Source of the DNA: Pontederia crassipes
Taxonomy: Eukaryota; Streptophyta; Magnoliopsida; Commelinales; Pontederiaceae
Direction: 5' to 3'
Assembly: GCA_030549335.1 (NCBI GenBank)
Contig: CM060187.1
Coordinates: 3,534,001-3,598,000, forward strand
Length of the DNA stretch: 64,000 bases
A program made the translations under genes and the position numbers. This document shows positions 23,707 through 35,937 of this stretch, one piece after another; position 1 is the first letter of the stretch, and each line of letters opens with the position of its first letter. The notes under the pieces were generated by a model. It was given only the letters and a program-made list of their open reading frames with translations. It was not told the origin of the DNA and made no database searches.

Positions 23707-23745
23707 TTGCTTGAGGACAAACAAGTATCTAAACTTAGAGGAGTT
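23707..23745 (+). other. Element D hairpin and polypurine tract
   Basis: TTGCTTG, loop AGGA, CAAACAA forms a hairpin with one C-A mismatch. Twenty-one bases later the LTR begins, immediately after AAACTTAGAGGAGTT. The corresponding parts of E and C are clearly related. Confidence 0.7.
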
Positions 23746-24710
23746 TGATGCATGCATATCCTAATATATATTTAGGTTTGCATTTAGTCTTATTTCGGTT
23801 AATTTTATCATGGCATACATTATTTTATTAACTTATTTTCTTTAATTTTACAAAATATATCTAAATTTTGTGTTTTATTATATTGGAAAAAAGCAATTTC
23901 ACATCTACTAAAGAAGATTATATGCAAATCAAAACCAAAATGAAGCTAAAAATGGAAAACAATGATCAGGGTTAGTGAAACCAGAGTCATGACCGGTGAA
24001 ATTCAAGGTAATGGGTTATGATAAAAAGTAACGATTCATGACAAAGGACATGAATAAAAAGTTATGGGCTATGGAATTCATTTTTTTATTGATTTTTAGA
24101 CACTGTAAGAGTCGTGAAACATGGACCGTTAATTGAATCATATTTTACTTATAATTGGCATTGCTTAAGTCATGACACCAATTATTACCACTCGTAAAAT
24201 ATACACAAGTTATTTTCCAACAACTTTCTGAAAGAATCTCAACTGCACACGAACTTCAAACCTTACCATACGTTCCAAAGAGTATTTGGTAACATATTTA
24301 ATCAAAATTGATAAAGTTTTGAACGATTTTAAAGTTCAAAAGAATTTCAATTGAATTTATTTACTTTGATATAGAAAGACTTCAAATCAGCTCGAGACTT
24401 TGCGAAAACCCTTAATGCATCTGGGAAATATAGAAGACTTTTATTATAGAGACATGAATGCTTCAGACCTAGGAGTCATGCTATATTACTGAGGACAAAT
24501 TTTGGAGTTGAAGATGATTGTTCGAAGGAGTATACAAGATAACTTGACATTTGTGCTTTGTAATGGTCCAAATATTATCGGAGGCGACAAATTCTACCTT
24601 TTGCTAATTATTTGGATATTCATTACTCATACCTTTCAATCCCAATTTATCATGTAATGGAAATATTTATTGTTGAGATAACTATTGAACTCATTTGATT
24701 AGTTTGAGTT
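23746..24710 (+). repeat. Element D, 3' LTR, first part
   Basis: It begins TGATGCATGC directly after the polypurine tract and runs to the GAGTT copy at 24706-24710, where element A inserted. Words such as GTCATGACCGGTGA resemble decayed units of the palindrome array of element C. Confidence 0.72.
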
Positions 24711-25115
24711 CGATGGAGAATACATGATTGAAGATAAGTGACATGGAGGTTTTTTTTGGAGTTTCAAAAAGAAGTCATTAAATGTCATAAAGTGTTATTA
24801 AGAATTCAAAAAGCCATGTTCTTAAATGTGAAGGGTCATGCAACTTAAATAATATTGAAGAAATTTAGAAGACATCTTGAGAGGTGAATGATCTTGGGAG
24901 TTGAAGAATATTTCATTTATTATGTTGTTTAATTAGAGTCAGTATAAACAGGGATAAGTGTAAGGTGTGAAGCATGTTATATCTTGTTTAATTATGAACT
25001 TTGCGTGGTTATCTTTAGACTACATGTGTATTGGTGGATTCCTTGATATACTTAGTTGTTTTCTTGTTGTTCTTGGAGGCTTTTGTAAATTCTTCTAAAA
25101 ATCCATCCGCCATTA
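24711..25115 (+). repeat. Element A, 5' LTR
   Basis: It matches 46368-46748 from TGATTGAAGATAA to CCATCC(G/A)CCAT(T/C)A. The canonical TG start is at 24725, but the target duplication ends at 24710. The 14 bases between (CGATGGAGAATACA) resemble the element's own polypurine tract at 46349-46367. Confidence 0.8.
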
Positions 25116-25117
25116 GT

Positions 25118-25130
25118 TTGGTATTAGAGC
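25118..25130 (+). other. Element A primer binding site
   Basis: TTGGTATTAGAGC lies two bases after the LTR and differs by one base from the tRNA-Met-type site TTGGTATCAGAGC. Confidence 0.75.
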
Positions 25131-25135
25131 TCCAT

Positions 25136-26280
25136 TTCTTTCCATGGTTGGACGTCATCGATGTGGTTGGAACATCAACATGGGCAACAACGAGCGCGAT
25201 CTTTGTGATATCGAGATGGATGAGTTGAGAAGGCAAGTGCAACAATTCTAACAACTTGAGGTTATCCATGCAGCAAATCAAACGAGCAACGTCATGGTTC
25301 ACAAGTTGATGATGAAGAGGATTTCGGTGAAGATGATAATGGTTCATCTAGTGGGTGGGGTTGTTTTTGTCTCAACCAATGACACCAACATGACGACTAA
25401 CATCAAAGTTGACATCCCCAATAATTTGAAGGTCAACTACCGCTAGAAAATTTCATTGACTGACTTGCTATAGTCGAACAAATTTTCAACTATTAAATAA
25501 TCCTGAAAGATAAGAAAGTCAAACTTATTGTCATCAAACTGAAGAAACATGCTTCGATGTGGTGGGAAAATCTAACAAGATAAATGGAGCACAAAGGAAA
25601 GCAAAGGATCATAATATGAAAAAGAGCTAAAAAAGAAATTCCTTCTCGCAAGATACAAACAAGATTCCTTTTCTAGTTGGTGCAACATCAAATAAGGCGA
25701 ATCATCTATGGAGGAGTACAGAATTCACCTTGAATATCTGAAATGTGATGTCGTGAAGCCTAAAGAGCTCGATATATCGATGTTTTGATCCAAGGTTGGA
25801 AATATTGCTCAACTTCAACCTTATTGGTCTTTTGATGATGTATGCAAACTAACGGCTCATGTTGGAAATCAATCCAAGGAGAAGGTGCTTGTAGACCCTT
25901 TGAAAAAGGAGATGATAACCGATGGAGTACTCTAGCCTTCATGTCCCCCTCGTCTAACAAAATGATTTCTTCTAAAAGCGCTCACACACAAGAAGGTATT
26001 CCTTGCATTGTTTCAAACCATGCATCTAAAAATGCTTTAAATGTCAAGGATTTGGTCATATCACTTCCAAATGTCCAAATCAGATGGTTATTTATCTCAT
26101 TGAAAAAGTTGAAGATGAACCTATATTTGACACATATCATGACGAGGAGGATGCCAATGAAGAAGAGGAGGTTACTTATGCTAATGAAGTAGAGGCTATG
26201 GTCGTTCAACGCCTCTTGAAACTATCACATGCTAAAGAAGAAATGTGGATTCATGACAATAGCTTTCATACTTGATATAC
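25136..26280 (+). pseudogene. gag remnant of element A
   Basis: Frames with frequent stops encode gag-like segments such as SMEEYRIHLEYLKCD. A complete zinc knuckle, CFKCQGFGHITSKC, at 26033-26074 would bind the element RNA in the capsid. An acidic stretch (DTYHDEEDANEEEE) follows, as is common in this class. No frame is intact. Confidence 0.65.
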
Positions 26281-26660
26281 TTCACATGGAAAGGTATGCA
26301 CAATCATTATTGATAGCGAGAGTTGTGAAAATATTGTCTAAAACACTATGGCGAAGAAATGGCAACTCAAATTGATGAAACATCCAGAGCCTTATAAGAT
26401 TTTCTGGCTTAAGAAACATAATAATGTTCATGCTAATAAATGTTTCCTTATTCAATTTGCTATTGTTTGTCATTATAAGGATGAAATATTATGCGATTTG
26501 GTTCCTTTATTAAGGATGGTATGAAGGTTACTTTGCCTCCATACAAGGAAGAAACCAAATATAAACCCGGAGAGGGAAATTCTTATCTATCAAGGTTTCA
26601 ATTTCTTCAAGCCATGGGCCATTCTTCAGACACATCCATGCGTGCTCTTGGAGAAGAACA
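26281..26660 (+). pseudogene. Aspartic protease remnant of element A
   Basis: IIDSESCENIV, MKHPEPYKI and DEILCDLVP can be read in order, matching the Ty3 protease of element B (IIDSESC, KHPKPYK, DEVLCDV). A stop follows ENIV. The D-S-E triplet in place of D-S-G is shared with B, which suggests that A and B are related families. Confidence 0.6.
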
Positions 26661-27470
26661 AAGATCAAAGTGATATCTCATTCACTCTGAAGCCTTTACT
26701 TGATGAATTTCAAGATGTGGCCCCTAATGATATTCCTCCAAGACTTCCATCTATGAGGGGAATACAACATAATATTAATTTGATCCCAGGTGCTTCCATT
26801 TCAAATAAGTCAGCTTCTCGAATGAATTCGAAGGATCATGAAGATTGAAGAATTGCAACGACAAGTTTGATTCGTGAAAGCTTAAGCCCATGTGTAGTTC
26901 CTTCTCTCCTTGTTACAAGAAAAGATGGCTCGTGGAGGATGCATGTGGATATGCGAGCAGTAAATAAAATCATCATAAAGTACTAGTTACTTATACCGCA
27001 TCTTGATGACTTCTTTGATCAACTTCATAGTACATCAATTTTCCATGATTAATCTAAGGAGTGGATATTATCAAACACGAATGTGACTAGGAGAAGAATG
27101 AAAACTGCATTCAAGAAGGCCTCTATGAGTTGTTGGTAATGCCATTTGGTCTCTTTAATGTTCCTAGTATATTTATGTGCTTGATAAATCATATTTTAAA
27201 GGCACTCATTGGCAAATTTTTAGTGATATATTTTGATGATATTCTCATATTTAGCTCAAGCATGCAAGAGCACTTTGACCATCTTCACTCAGTTTTTGAA
27301 GTTCTTCGAGAGTACTGTCACTTCATTATTAATCGTGTCACTTTCTTAGGATATGTTATTTCTCAAGGAGGAATTAGCACGGACCCAAGCAAGGTCGAGG
27401 CAATAGTAAATTGGCCTATACCAAAATCTTTGGATGACATTGAAGCTTTCATGAACTAGCATCCTTTTAT
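26661..27470 (+). pseudogene. Reverse transcriptase remnant of element A
   Basis: The frame is broken several times. Readable landmarks are the LLDEFQDVAPNDIPP lead-in, the [16 protein letters not shown] segment, and a clean 110-codon stretch (27130-27459) with MPFGLFNVP, the catalytic YFDDILIFS and VTFLGYVIS. The catalytic box is intact although the gene is not. Confidence 0.7.
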
Positions 27471-27589
27471 CGATGATTTATTGTTAACTTCAGCACTATC
27501 ATGGCGACTATCATTGAATGCTTGAATGAACTAATTCAAGACAAAAAAGTTTTGAGATAATCAAGAAAAGGATGACCAATGCATCGGTC

Positions 27590-28030
27590 TCGCATCACTG
27601 GATTTTGGGAAACTTTTTGAAGTTCGTTGTGATGCATCAAATGTGGGAATCAGAGTTGTCCTCTCTCTAGAAGGTAAACCAATTTCTATCTTTGCTGAAA
27701 AGTTAAATGAATCAAGAAAGAGGTATTCAATTTATTAGTAAGAATTTTATGCCATCATTCGTTCCTTACACACTAGGGCACTATCTTCTATGTGAAGAAT
27801 TTATTCTTTTCTCTGACTATGAAGCATTGAAATATATCAATGGTCAACATAAGCTTAATACCGGACAAACAAAATAGCTTGAGTCATTTCAAGTCTACAC
27901 ATTCGTGATCAAGCATAAGAGTGAGGAACAAAATTGTGTTGCTGATGCTTTAAGTATAAGATATACCTTACTCTCTTCTATGAAAGTGAAGCCTATGGGA
28001 TTTGAGATAACAAAATAGCTTTACATGTGG
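27590..28030 (+). pseudogene. RNase H remnant of element A
   Basis: FEVRCDASNVGI, the first catalytic segment of Ty3 RNase H, is readable at about 27620. EFYAIIRSL and TKLCC-type fragments follow in shifted frames with many stops. Confidence 0.55.
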
Positions 28031-28398
28031 TGAGTGCTCCAAAGGCCCTTCAAAAGAATTTCTTATTCAAGATAGATTTATTTTTAAGAATAATCATCTT
28101 TGCATTCCATAATGCTCTTTGCGAGAGGAAATTATCAAGGAAGCCCATGGCGGTGGTGTTAGAGGTCATTTTGTGCGAGATAAAACTTTTTCACTTATTG
28201 GAGAAAATTTCTTCTGACCTAATATGGGGTGATACATTCAAATCACGTGACAAGGTGTAAAACTTGTAATATAGCAAAAGGTCGACATACTTAAAATACA
28301 TGATTGTATACACCATTACCTATTCCAAATGCACGATGAGAGGGCGTGAATATTGATTTTGTAGTTTGATTACCCAAAACACAAAGGAACAAAGACTC

Positions 28399-28546
28399 AA
28401 TTATGATGGTTGTCGATAGATTCTCCAACATGACACACTTTGTCCCATGTCTCAAGACCTTGGATGCTTCTCATGTTGTTGATATGTACTTCAAGGAAAT
28501 TGTGAAGCTTCATGGTATTATAAAGACTATCATTTTTTATCGTGGT
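28399..28546 (+). pseudogene. Integrase remnant of element A, part 1
   Basis: [17 protein letters not shown] and [15 protein letters not shown] are typical of the Ty3 integrase core just after the first catalytic Asp. The frame is cut at 28546 by solo LTR S; GTGGT at 28542-28546 is the duplicated target. Confidence 0.7.
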
Positions 28547-28564
28547 TGTCATGGACATGCTTCA

Positions 28565-31450
28565 TGATCACTTGCTGATCACTATATGTTTCTAACCCAT
28601 TTTAGATGAAATTCATACATATCGAGTCCCACTTTTGCCTATTTTTAGGCCAATTATACTTGGAATGCAAACATCATGATAACTAGTTGATATTCCTCAT
28701 TTCATACTTAATTCCATGTGCATAGAGGTTCTGAAATGCCAAGATCCATTAATATTTAAATTCTATGCCAAGTTATCATTTTGAAGACAAGTTATCATTC
28801 CAAAGTGTCAAGTTATCATTATTTTGAATGAACTAATTTTCAATGGTTTTCTTGCTCTAAATCCATCATTATCATATATAAATCATATTTGGATAGTCAC
28901 ATCTCAACTTGTGCAAAGTTTTAAGCCCATTTGAACAAGTTATCATTTTTCAAGTGCCAAGTTATCGTTAAAGGGCAATTTTGTCATGTTGACATGCAAA
29001 ACCATCAATTCTGCACAGGGACCCTAAGCAATCATCTTATTATTGTTCTAACTCATTGCGGGTCAAATTTCATCACATTTGGATAACCACAACTCAAGTT
29101 ATCACAAGTTATCATTTTTAAGTCATATAAGTTATCATTTTTGGGCACCCAAGTTATCACTTCTTAGAAAGCTCATTCATATTTGATTTCTGACTGCACT
29201 CACTTGTTACCCTAGTCCATTTGATGCTTCTAATGCTTTGAATCACTTATATTTGGATAATTTCCATGATTTGTGACAAGTTATCATTTCGGGCCCTTAA
29301 ATTCATTCATATCGATATGAGTTTTCATTCCTGCACAACATAAAATCCCTTTTGATCACTGAGCTGAGCCTACTTGTGGTTCTTACCCTTATTTGTCTAT
29401 TTCTTATTAGAAGACATTGATACTTGCTGTTATATGTCTTCTAGCAGGTGGAATAGGACTGAAAAAGGGAGAAAAAGGAGGGGGGACCACTTGCTTTTTG
29501 GGCTGTCCAGGAAAGCTGTCACTGCAGATTCTTCCAGGACCAGGACACATGGCTGCAATCAAAAGATAAAGAACAATTTGATGCTGATCCAAGGGTGAAG
29601 AGGAGTGATATAAAAGGTGGAATTTCTGCAGGAGGAAGGGGTTGGTCATTCAGGGGTTTGAGCAAGGGTTTGGAGGAAGGCTGCTGCTGGAGCTGCTGCT
29701 GGAGGAGCTGCTGGCCGAGGGCTTCTATCCAAAATGATTTGTATCAGAAATGGATTAGAAACCAATGTCAAGTTCTGAATTCCAATTTAATTGAAGTTCT
29801 GATTTATGAAATTTTGATTTTCTGGTTTCTATTTTTCTGAACTTCCTGAACCTGAACTCCTGAACTTTTGAATCTGTTTGTCATTGTGGATCTGATTAAT
29901 AGAGCAACTGAAAGGTGTTTGGCATTCTTTATGATTCAAATCTGTTCACTGTTTCTAATCTGATTTTGAAAACTAGAATTCTGATTTTTTTCTGATTTCT
30001 TATTGGAATCTGTTTTACCAATTGAGTCCCTTGAATTCTTCCAATCACTGATAAGTGAACTTTAGGGATGTCTTGTAGTTCAGAGATGGGTCAAGAATCA
30101 GTTGGTAAGTCAGATTTCCATTGATTTAAAATTCTGATTTCTAAAATACTGATTTCCTGATTTTTGGTTTCCTGAATTTAAAAATCTGATTTCCTGGGCT
30201 TTTGGATCTGATTGTCATCAAGGATTAGATTATTTGAATAGCTGAGAGGGTAATATTTGTCCTGATCTTATTCAGAAATGAATCAAGATGTTTGACAATT
30301 TAGGATTCAAATCTGATTTTTCCAAAATCTGATTTTTGAGTTTTGATTCTGAATTCTATTTTCTGATTGTTTGGAATCTGACTTGCCAATTGTTAATCCC
30401 TATTTTATTCAAATCACTGAGAGGTGTACTCTAGGAATCTCTTGCAGTCCAGAGATGGGTCAAGAGGCATTTGGCAAACCTTAATTCCATCAATCTACAT
30501 TGCTGATTTTCCTGAAATGCTGATTCCTGTTTTCTTATTTTAATTAAATTCTGATTTCTATTGTCAACCTTCATTTTAATCCACTACTGAGAGGTAGTCT
30601 TAAGGGCTTCCTTGAGATCCAGAGATGAGCCAAGGAGCAATGGAAATTGTGAATTCCTGTGGTCATATGTTTTGCATTTTCAATTGTACTTGTGTTTGTG
30701 TGGATTTCAATTTACTTTGCAACCGAGAAGTTGATTTTAAATCCTCCTGGAATTCAGAGATGAATCAAGGATCACAAGCACCATTATTGAGTATATTTTA
30801 TCCTGGTTTGATTGATTGAAATGATTCCATCTTTTTATGATTGCAATTGCAAGTTATCATTCCAAACTTCCTTGAAATGCAAAAATCAACATTGAACTTT
30901 CTTTTGAGTCCAATGATAACTTGATTTTCAGTGAGGACCCTCTTTTGATTCAACCTAGCTAATAACTATATAATCATATATTGTTTAGTTAGAGGCCAAT
31001 TGAGCTGTGGGAACAACCATTTTCAAGTTGAATCAAAAGTTAGACATTTAATGATAACTTGTTCCATTCCATCCTTAATTAATTTAGATGAACCCCAAAT
31101 CCTAGAAAAACTTTCCTCATTGATAGTTGAACCTTTTTAGACTTCATTCTAGCATTTATAATTCAGTTTTGATAAATTTCCAAAATCCAAAAATCTGTTA
31201 TCATTTCACTTTCCATTAAAAATCTGTTTTTACTTCCCTTTGAAAATCTGTTTTTAGCCATTAAAGTAGAACTAATTTAGATTGTTTTAGGGTGCCTTAG
31301 TCTTCAAATTCTTATGGATATGACAACCTGAGTTACTACAACTTACCTGTGCACTTGCAGCTAGTGAGTTGGGAGACCAAAAATTTAAAAATTGACCCTT
31401 TTACTTAATTTCAGCAAGTTATCACTACTCAATCCCAAATACCACTATCA
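28565..31450 (+). repeat. Element E, 5' LTR (2886 bp)
   Basis: Compared with the 3' LTR it lacks about 240 bases after 29750 (present at 39801-40031 plus 41700-41706) and about 37 bases near 29918 (present near 41878-41915). It carries a dense set of AAGTTATCA words in its first 720 bases and a decayed repeat with units of about 130-190 bases between 30050 and 30780. Confidence 0.9.
30050..30780 (+). repeat. Decayed internal repeat of the E LTR
   Basis: The pattern (C)TGAGAGGT...CAGAGATGGGTCAAG recurs about five times: near 30048, 30237, 30415, 30585 and 30725, with spacing of roughly 130-190 bases. The same array occurs in the 3' LTR near 42046-42770. Confidence 0.7.
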
Positions 31451-31456
31451 AGTTTT

Positions 31457-31475
31457 TGGCGCTGTTGCCGGGGAT
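31457..31475 (+). other. Element E primer binding site (tRNA-Asp type)
   Basis: TGGCGCTGTTGCCGGGGAT lies six bases (AGTTTT) after the LTR. It differs by one base from the usual Athila/Tat site. Confidence 0.85.
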
Positions 31476-31638
31476 TTGAGGTCAATTAGGCTAACTTAGA
31501 TAGTTTAGATTAGTTTTAGATTAGTTTTTAGTTTATTTGTTAGGCTAATTTTTAGTTTTTGCAAGTTATCATTTCTTTCTTTTCATTTTTGTCTAGTTTT
31601 CATTTCTTTCTTGAATTTGATACTTCTGAATTGAATTT

Positions 31639-32772
31639 ATGCAGGACTTGGACCATCAAGAGGATTTATACCTATCAGAACCTGAACTAGAGAAAGTCTT
31701 TAACAGAAGAAGAAGGATCCAAAGAGAAGAAGCTAGAAGAAGGATTTTTGAGGAAGAGGCACACAACCCTGAAATGGAAAGAGGTGTGAATCAGAATATG
31801 ACAGCTCCTAGAACTCTTAGGGACTGTTATTCACCAAGCAATGCAAGGAATCAACAAGGGGGAGGAGTCTTAGCACCTGTGGCAAACTTTGAAGTTAATC
31901 CAGCCTTGATTTTTATGATTAGACAAAGTCAGTTTTCTGGACTTGGGATTGAAGATCCAGCATCTCATTTGGACAATTTTAAGGAGATATGCAGCACTGT
32001 GAACTTCAATAATATCCCCATGAATGCAGTGTATATGAGATTATTTCCCTTCTCACTCAAAGACAAAGCCAAGACATGGTTCAAAGGATTGAATCCTGAA
32101 GAGGTGGCCACTTGGGAATCAATTGTCCAATTGTTTCTTTCAGAATTCTTTCCTCCTTAAAAAACTGATAACTTCAGGGATCAAATAGTTAGATTCTACT
32201 AGTTGGATCAAGAAAACATTTGTGAGGCTTGGCAAAGGCTTCAAGGATTATTAAGGGCATGTCCCCATCATGATTTTGAGAAGTGGTAGCTAGTCAACTA
32301 TTTTCATAAGGGATTGAACTACCCTAGCAAGGTGGCTTTGGACACTGCAGCATGAGGTATCTTTGCATCCAAAAATATAGATGAGGCTTACCAACTGATA
32401 GAGAATATTGCAAAGAACCACCACTTCCTTACCCATGACAGAACCAGAAGGCCTCCTATGGACAATTCAGTGAACCAATTGTCAACCCAATTTGAAGAGG
32501 TGCTGTACAAGACTTTGGAGAGATTGAACTTGACTCCCAATGGCAATAGGGCCTCTAATCCTAAGACAAGGTGCTGTGTATGTGGGAATCAAGGCCATGT
32601 GTCAAAAAATTACAATTTGATTACGCAACAAGTGGAGCAAACAGTGGACCAAATCAATGCTGTGGGAAATTATGGAATTAAACCCCCTTCTGAACTCTAC
32701 ACTTTAGAGAACAGGAATCATCCATACCTGTCCTACAAAGCAAACCATTATCAACAAGTCCCACCCATGTAG
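31639..32772 (+). pseudogene. gag of element E, with in-frame stops
   Basis: The frame starts with ATG at 31639 and encodes the structural shell protein. An Arg/Glu-rich N-terminus is followed by the gag core (NFEVNPALI, FSGLGIEDPASHLDNF, LKDKAKTWF). Stops interrupt it at 32158, near 32200 and 32287, at 32353 and at 32770, mostly explicable by single C-to-T changes. A zinc knuckle near 32573 reads CCVCGNQGHVSKNY; the last Cys of the CCHC box has become Tyr. The frame stays in phase with protease and reverse transcriptase. Confidence 0.85.
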
Positions 32773-33996
32773 AATCCTAGTTGGCAGCCAAGGATTTTGC
32801 CCAGAAACCAACAATTTTCATATCCAAATCAGTCCCAAGGTGTTCAAGTGCAAAGACCTCCTTTTGAGCAACCACCACTAACTCAACCTTCTCAATTTTC
32901 AAAAATAGAGGAGATGCTACAACAAATTCTGAAGAAGCAAAGCAATCAGGAGGAGGCAATTCTGAAAATGAATTCTAGACTTGATACCATTGAGAACCAA
33001 GTTGCTCAACAACCTAGCACCTCAGCTAGACCTCCTTTATTCTTTCCTGGACAGCCAGAGATGAATCCAAAGGAGCAAGCAAAGGCCATCCAGCTCATGA
33101 GTGGAAAGATGGTGGAGGAACCCATGAAGAAAGTGGATGATAATCAAGCCAATTCAGACTCAAGAGTTGCTGAAAAGCCAAGTGAACAGCCAAGTGAGGA
33201 AATCAGGAATTCAGGTCCTCAAATTGAAGCAAATACAAGGGTTTTTGACAAAGTACCCTTTCCTCAAAGGCTAATCAAGGCAAAACAAGACCAGCAATAT
33301 GAAAAATTCTTGGAAATCCTGAAAAAGCTATACATAAATGTTCCTTTTGTTGAAGCCATCCAGGAAATGCCATCATATGCCAAGTTCCTAAAAGAAATTC
33401 TAACCAAGAAGAGAAGGGTATTGGAGCATGAGACTATAGCATTGACTGAAGAGGCTTATGCAATTATCCAGAACAAGTTGCCTCCAAAGCTCAAGGATCC
33501 AGGAAGCTTCTCAATTCCATGTGAGATAGGCAATAGAAAAATTCAAAGAGCCATGTGTGACTTGGGAGCTTCTGTGGGTGTCATACCCTTATCATTGTGC
33601 AAGAAACTTGAAGTTGGAGATTTGAAGCAAACAAATATGTCCCTTCAGCTGGCAGACAGATCCATCAAATATCCACATGGGATTATTAAGGACATACCCC
33701 TCAAAGTTGATAAATTCTATATTCCAGTTGATTTTATTGTATTGGATATGGATGAAGATGTGAACACCCCCATTCTCCTTGGGAGGCCCTTTCTAGCCAC
33801 TGCAGGGGCTGTAATTAATGTTAAGGAAGGGAGATTGACCTTCCAAATTGGAGAGGAGAAGATTGAATTCAATTTGGCCCACGTTATCAGTAGGCCAAGT
33901 TTTCTAGAAAATGATTTTGAAGATGGGCAATTGGATCAAGTGGTGGAGCAAGTTTTAGCTATAATCCCTATTGAAGATCCATTGCAAAGGTGTTAA
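32773..33996 (+). pseudogene. gag C-terminus and aspartic protease of element E
   Basis: This is open for about 400 codons in phase with gag. A Gln/Pro-rich stretch and a coiled coil (EEMLQQILKKQSNQEE) precede the protease, whose active site reads MCDLGASVGVIP near 33553; DLGAS is the form typical of Athila-type elements. PILLGRPFLATAGA marks the end of the domain. The protein would cut Gag-Pol. A TAA ends the frame at 33994 and another stop follows near 34106. Confidence 0.85.
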
Positions 33997-34155
33997 ATGT
34001 TTGACCATTTGAGAGAATTGGAAGATCCAGAGGCTATGGCATATAAATCAGTACTGAACTCTTCAATATCAGTGGAAAATGCAGGAATTCAAGGTGAGGT
34101 ACAATAGGTTATCATTGCTGAATGCCAAGGCAATCCAGTTGAAGCCAATTCCAAG

Positions 34156-35937
34156 TTGGAACTCAAGCCTCTTCCTAGCAATCTGAAGTATGAATTCTTG
34201 GGGGAGAATTCAACTTTTCCTGTTATCATTAATGCTAATTTGCCTCAGGATCAGGTGGAAGAGCTGCTGAAGGGGTTGAAACTGTATAAGGAGGTGATAG
34301 GCTACTCAATTGAAGACATCAAGGGTATTAATCCCTCCATTTGCATGCATAGGATCCCTATGGAGGACAGCTACAAGCCCTCCATTGAATGTCAAATGAG
34401 ACTCAACCCAACCATTAAAGAAGTGGTAAAGAAAGAAGTATTGAAGTTGCTGAATGCAGGAATCATATACTCCATTTCAGATAGTGAATGGGTCAGTCCA
34501 GTGCAGGTGGTGCCAAAGAAGGGAGGAATTACAGTGGTGAAGTCAGATTCTGATGAATTGATATCCACAAGAACCATTACAGGTTGGAGGATGTGCATTG
34601 ACTTCAGAAAGTTAAACAAGGCCACAAGAAAGGACCATTTTCCTTTGCCATTCATTGATAAGATGTTGGAGAGGTTGGCTAGGCATTCCCATTTCTGTTA
34701 TCTTGATGGGTACTCAGGTTTCTTGCAAATTCCAATTCACCCCCAAGATCAACACAAGACTACATTCACTTGTCCATATAGGACTTTTGCCTATAGGAGA
34801 ATGCCCTTTGGCTTATGCAATGCCCTTGCCACCTTCCAAAGGTGTATGATGTCTATATTCTCAGACTTCATTGAAGAAATTATGGAGATCTTCATGGATG
34901 AATTTTCAGTATATGGAGACTCATTTCATGCTTGCCTAGACAATTTGACAAAGGTGCTACAAAGATGTAGGGAATCCAACTTGATACTCAATTGGGAGAA
35001 ATGCCATTTTATGGTCCAAGAAGGAGTTGTCTTAGGACATGTGGTCTCAAGCAAAGGAATTGAAGTGGACAAGGCAAAAATTGAAGTGATTGAGAGGCTA
35101 CCACCACCCACAAGTGTCAAGGCAGTTAGGAGTTTTTTGGGGCATGTAGGCTTCTACAGGAGGTTTATTAAAGATTTCTCCATGATAACTAGGCCCCTCA
35201 CCAAGTTGCTGGCCAAGGATGTTGAGTTCCATTTTGATGAAGAGTGTATGAAGGCATTCAAGAAATTGAAAGAGGCCCTCACCTCAGCCCCTATAGTGCT
35301 GCCACCTGATTGGACTCTCCCTTTTGAGATTATGTGTGATGCTTCTGACCAGGCAGTAGGAGCTGTGCTGGGGCAAACCAAGGAGAAAGAGCACCATGTC
35401 ATATGCTATGCAAGCAAGACTCTAGATGAAGCACAAATCAATTATGCAACTACTGAGAAAGAACTTCTTGCTGTGGTGCATGCATTTGACAAATTCAGGC
35501 CCTACTTGGTGGGATCCAAAGTCATTGTATTCACAGACCACCAAGCTGTGAGGCACTTGATCAACAAGAAGGAATCTAAGCCAAGGCTAATCAGGTGGAT
35601 CTTATTGCTTCAAGAATTTGATGTTGAAATCAGGGACAAAAGGGGAAGTAAAAATCTAGTAGCTGACCACCTATCAAGAATGGAAGGAATACAGGAATCA
35701 TCTACACTTCCTATCAATGATGCATTTCCTGATGATAGTTTGATGGCTCTGGCAATTAATCAAGTTCCCTGGTATGCTGACTTGGTCAATTATCTTGCAT
35801 GTGGAATTACCCCTCCTGAATATACATATCAGCAAAGAAAGAAATTCTTTCATGACTTGAAAGATTATTATTGGGATGACCCATTTCTATTCAGAAAATC
35901 TCCTGATGGCATATATAGAAGATGTACCCCAATCTAA
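34156..35937 (+). pseudogene. Reverse transcriptase and RNase H of element E
   Basis: This 593-codon stretch would copy the element RNA into DNA. RT landmarks in order are [48 protein letters not shown] and the catalytic box, which reads FMDEFSVYG at about 34891: the second Asp of the expected DD pair is Glu (codon 34900-34902). RNase H follows with [23 protein letters not shown] and [10 protein letters not shown], then VADHLSR. A frameshift near 35925 separates it from integrase. Confidence 0.92.

Noticed and set aside
29374..29840. Open frames on both strands repeated almost identically at 39426-39933
   Set aside because: They lie in the two LTRs of element E and are duplicated for that reason. 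A GCTGCT run and a GGAGG-rich stretch keep the frames open.
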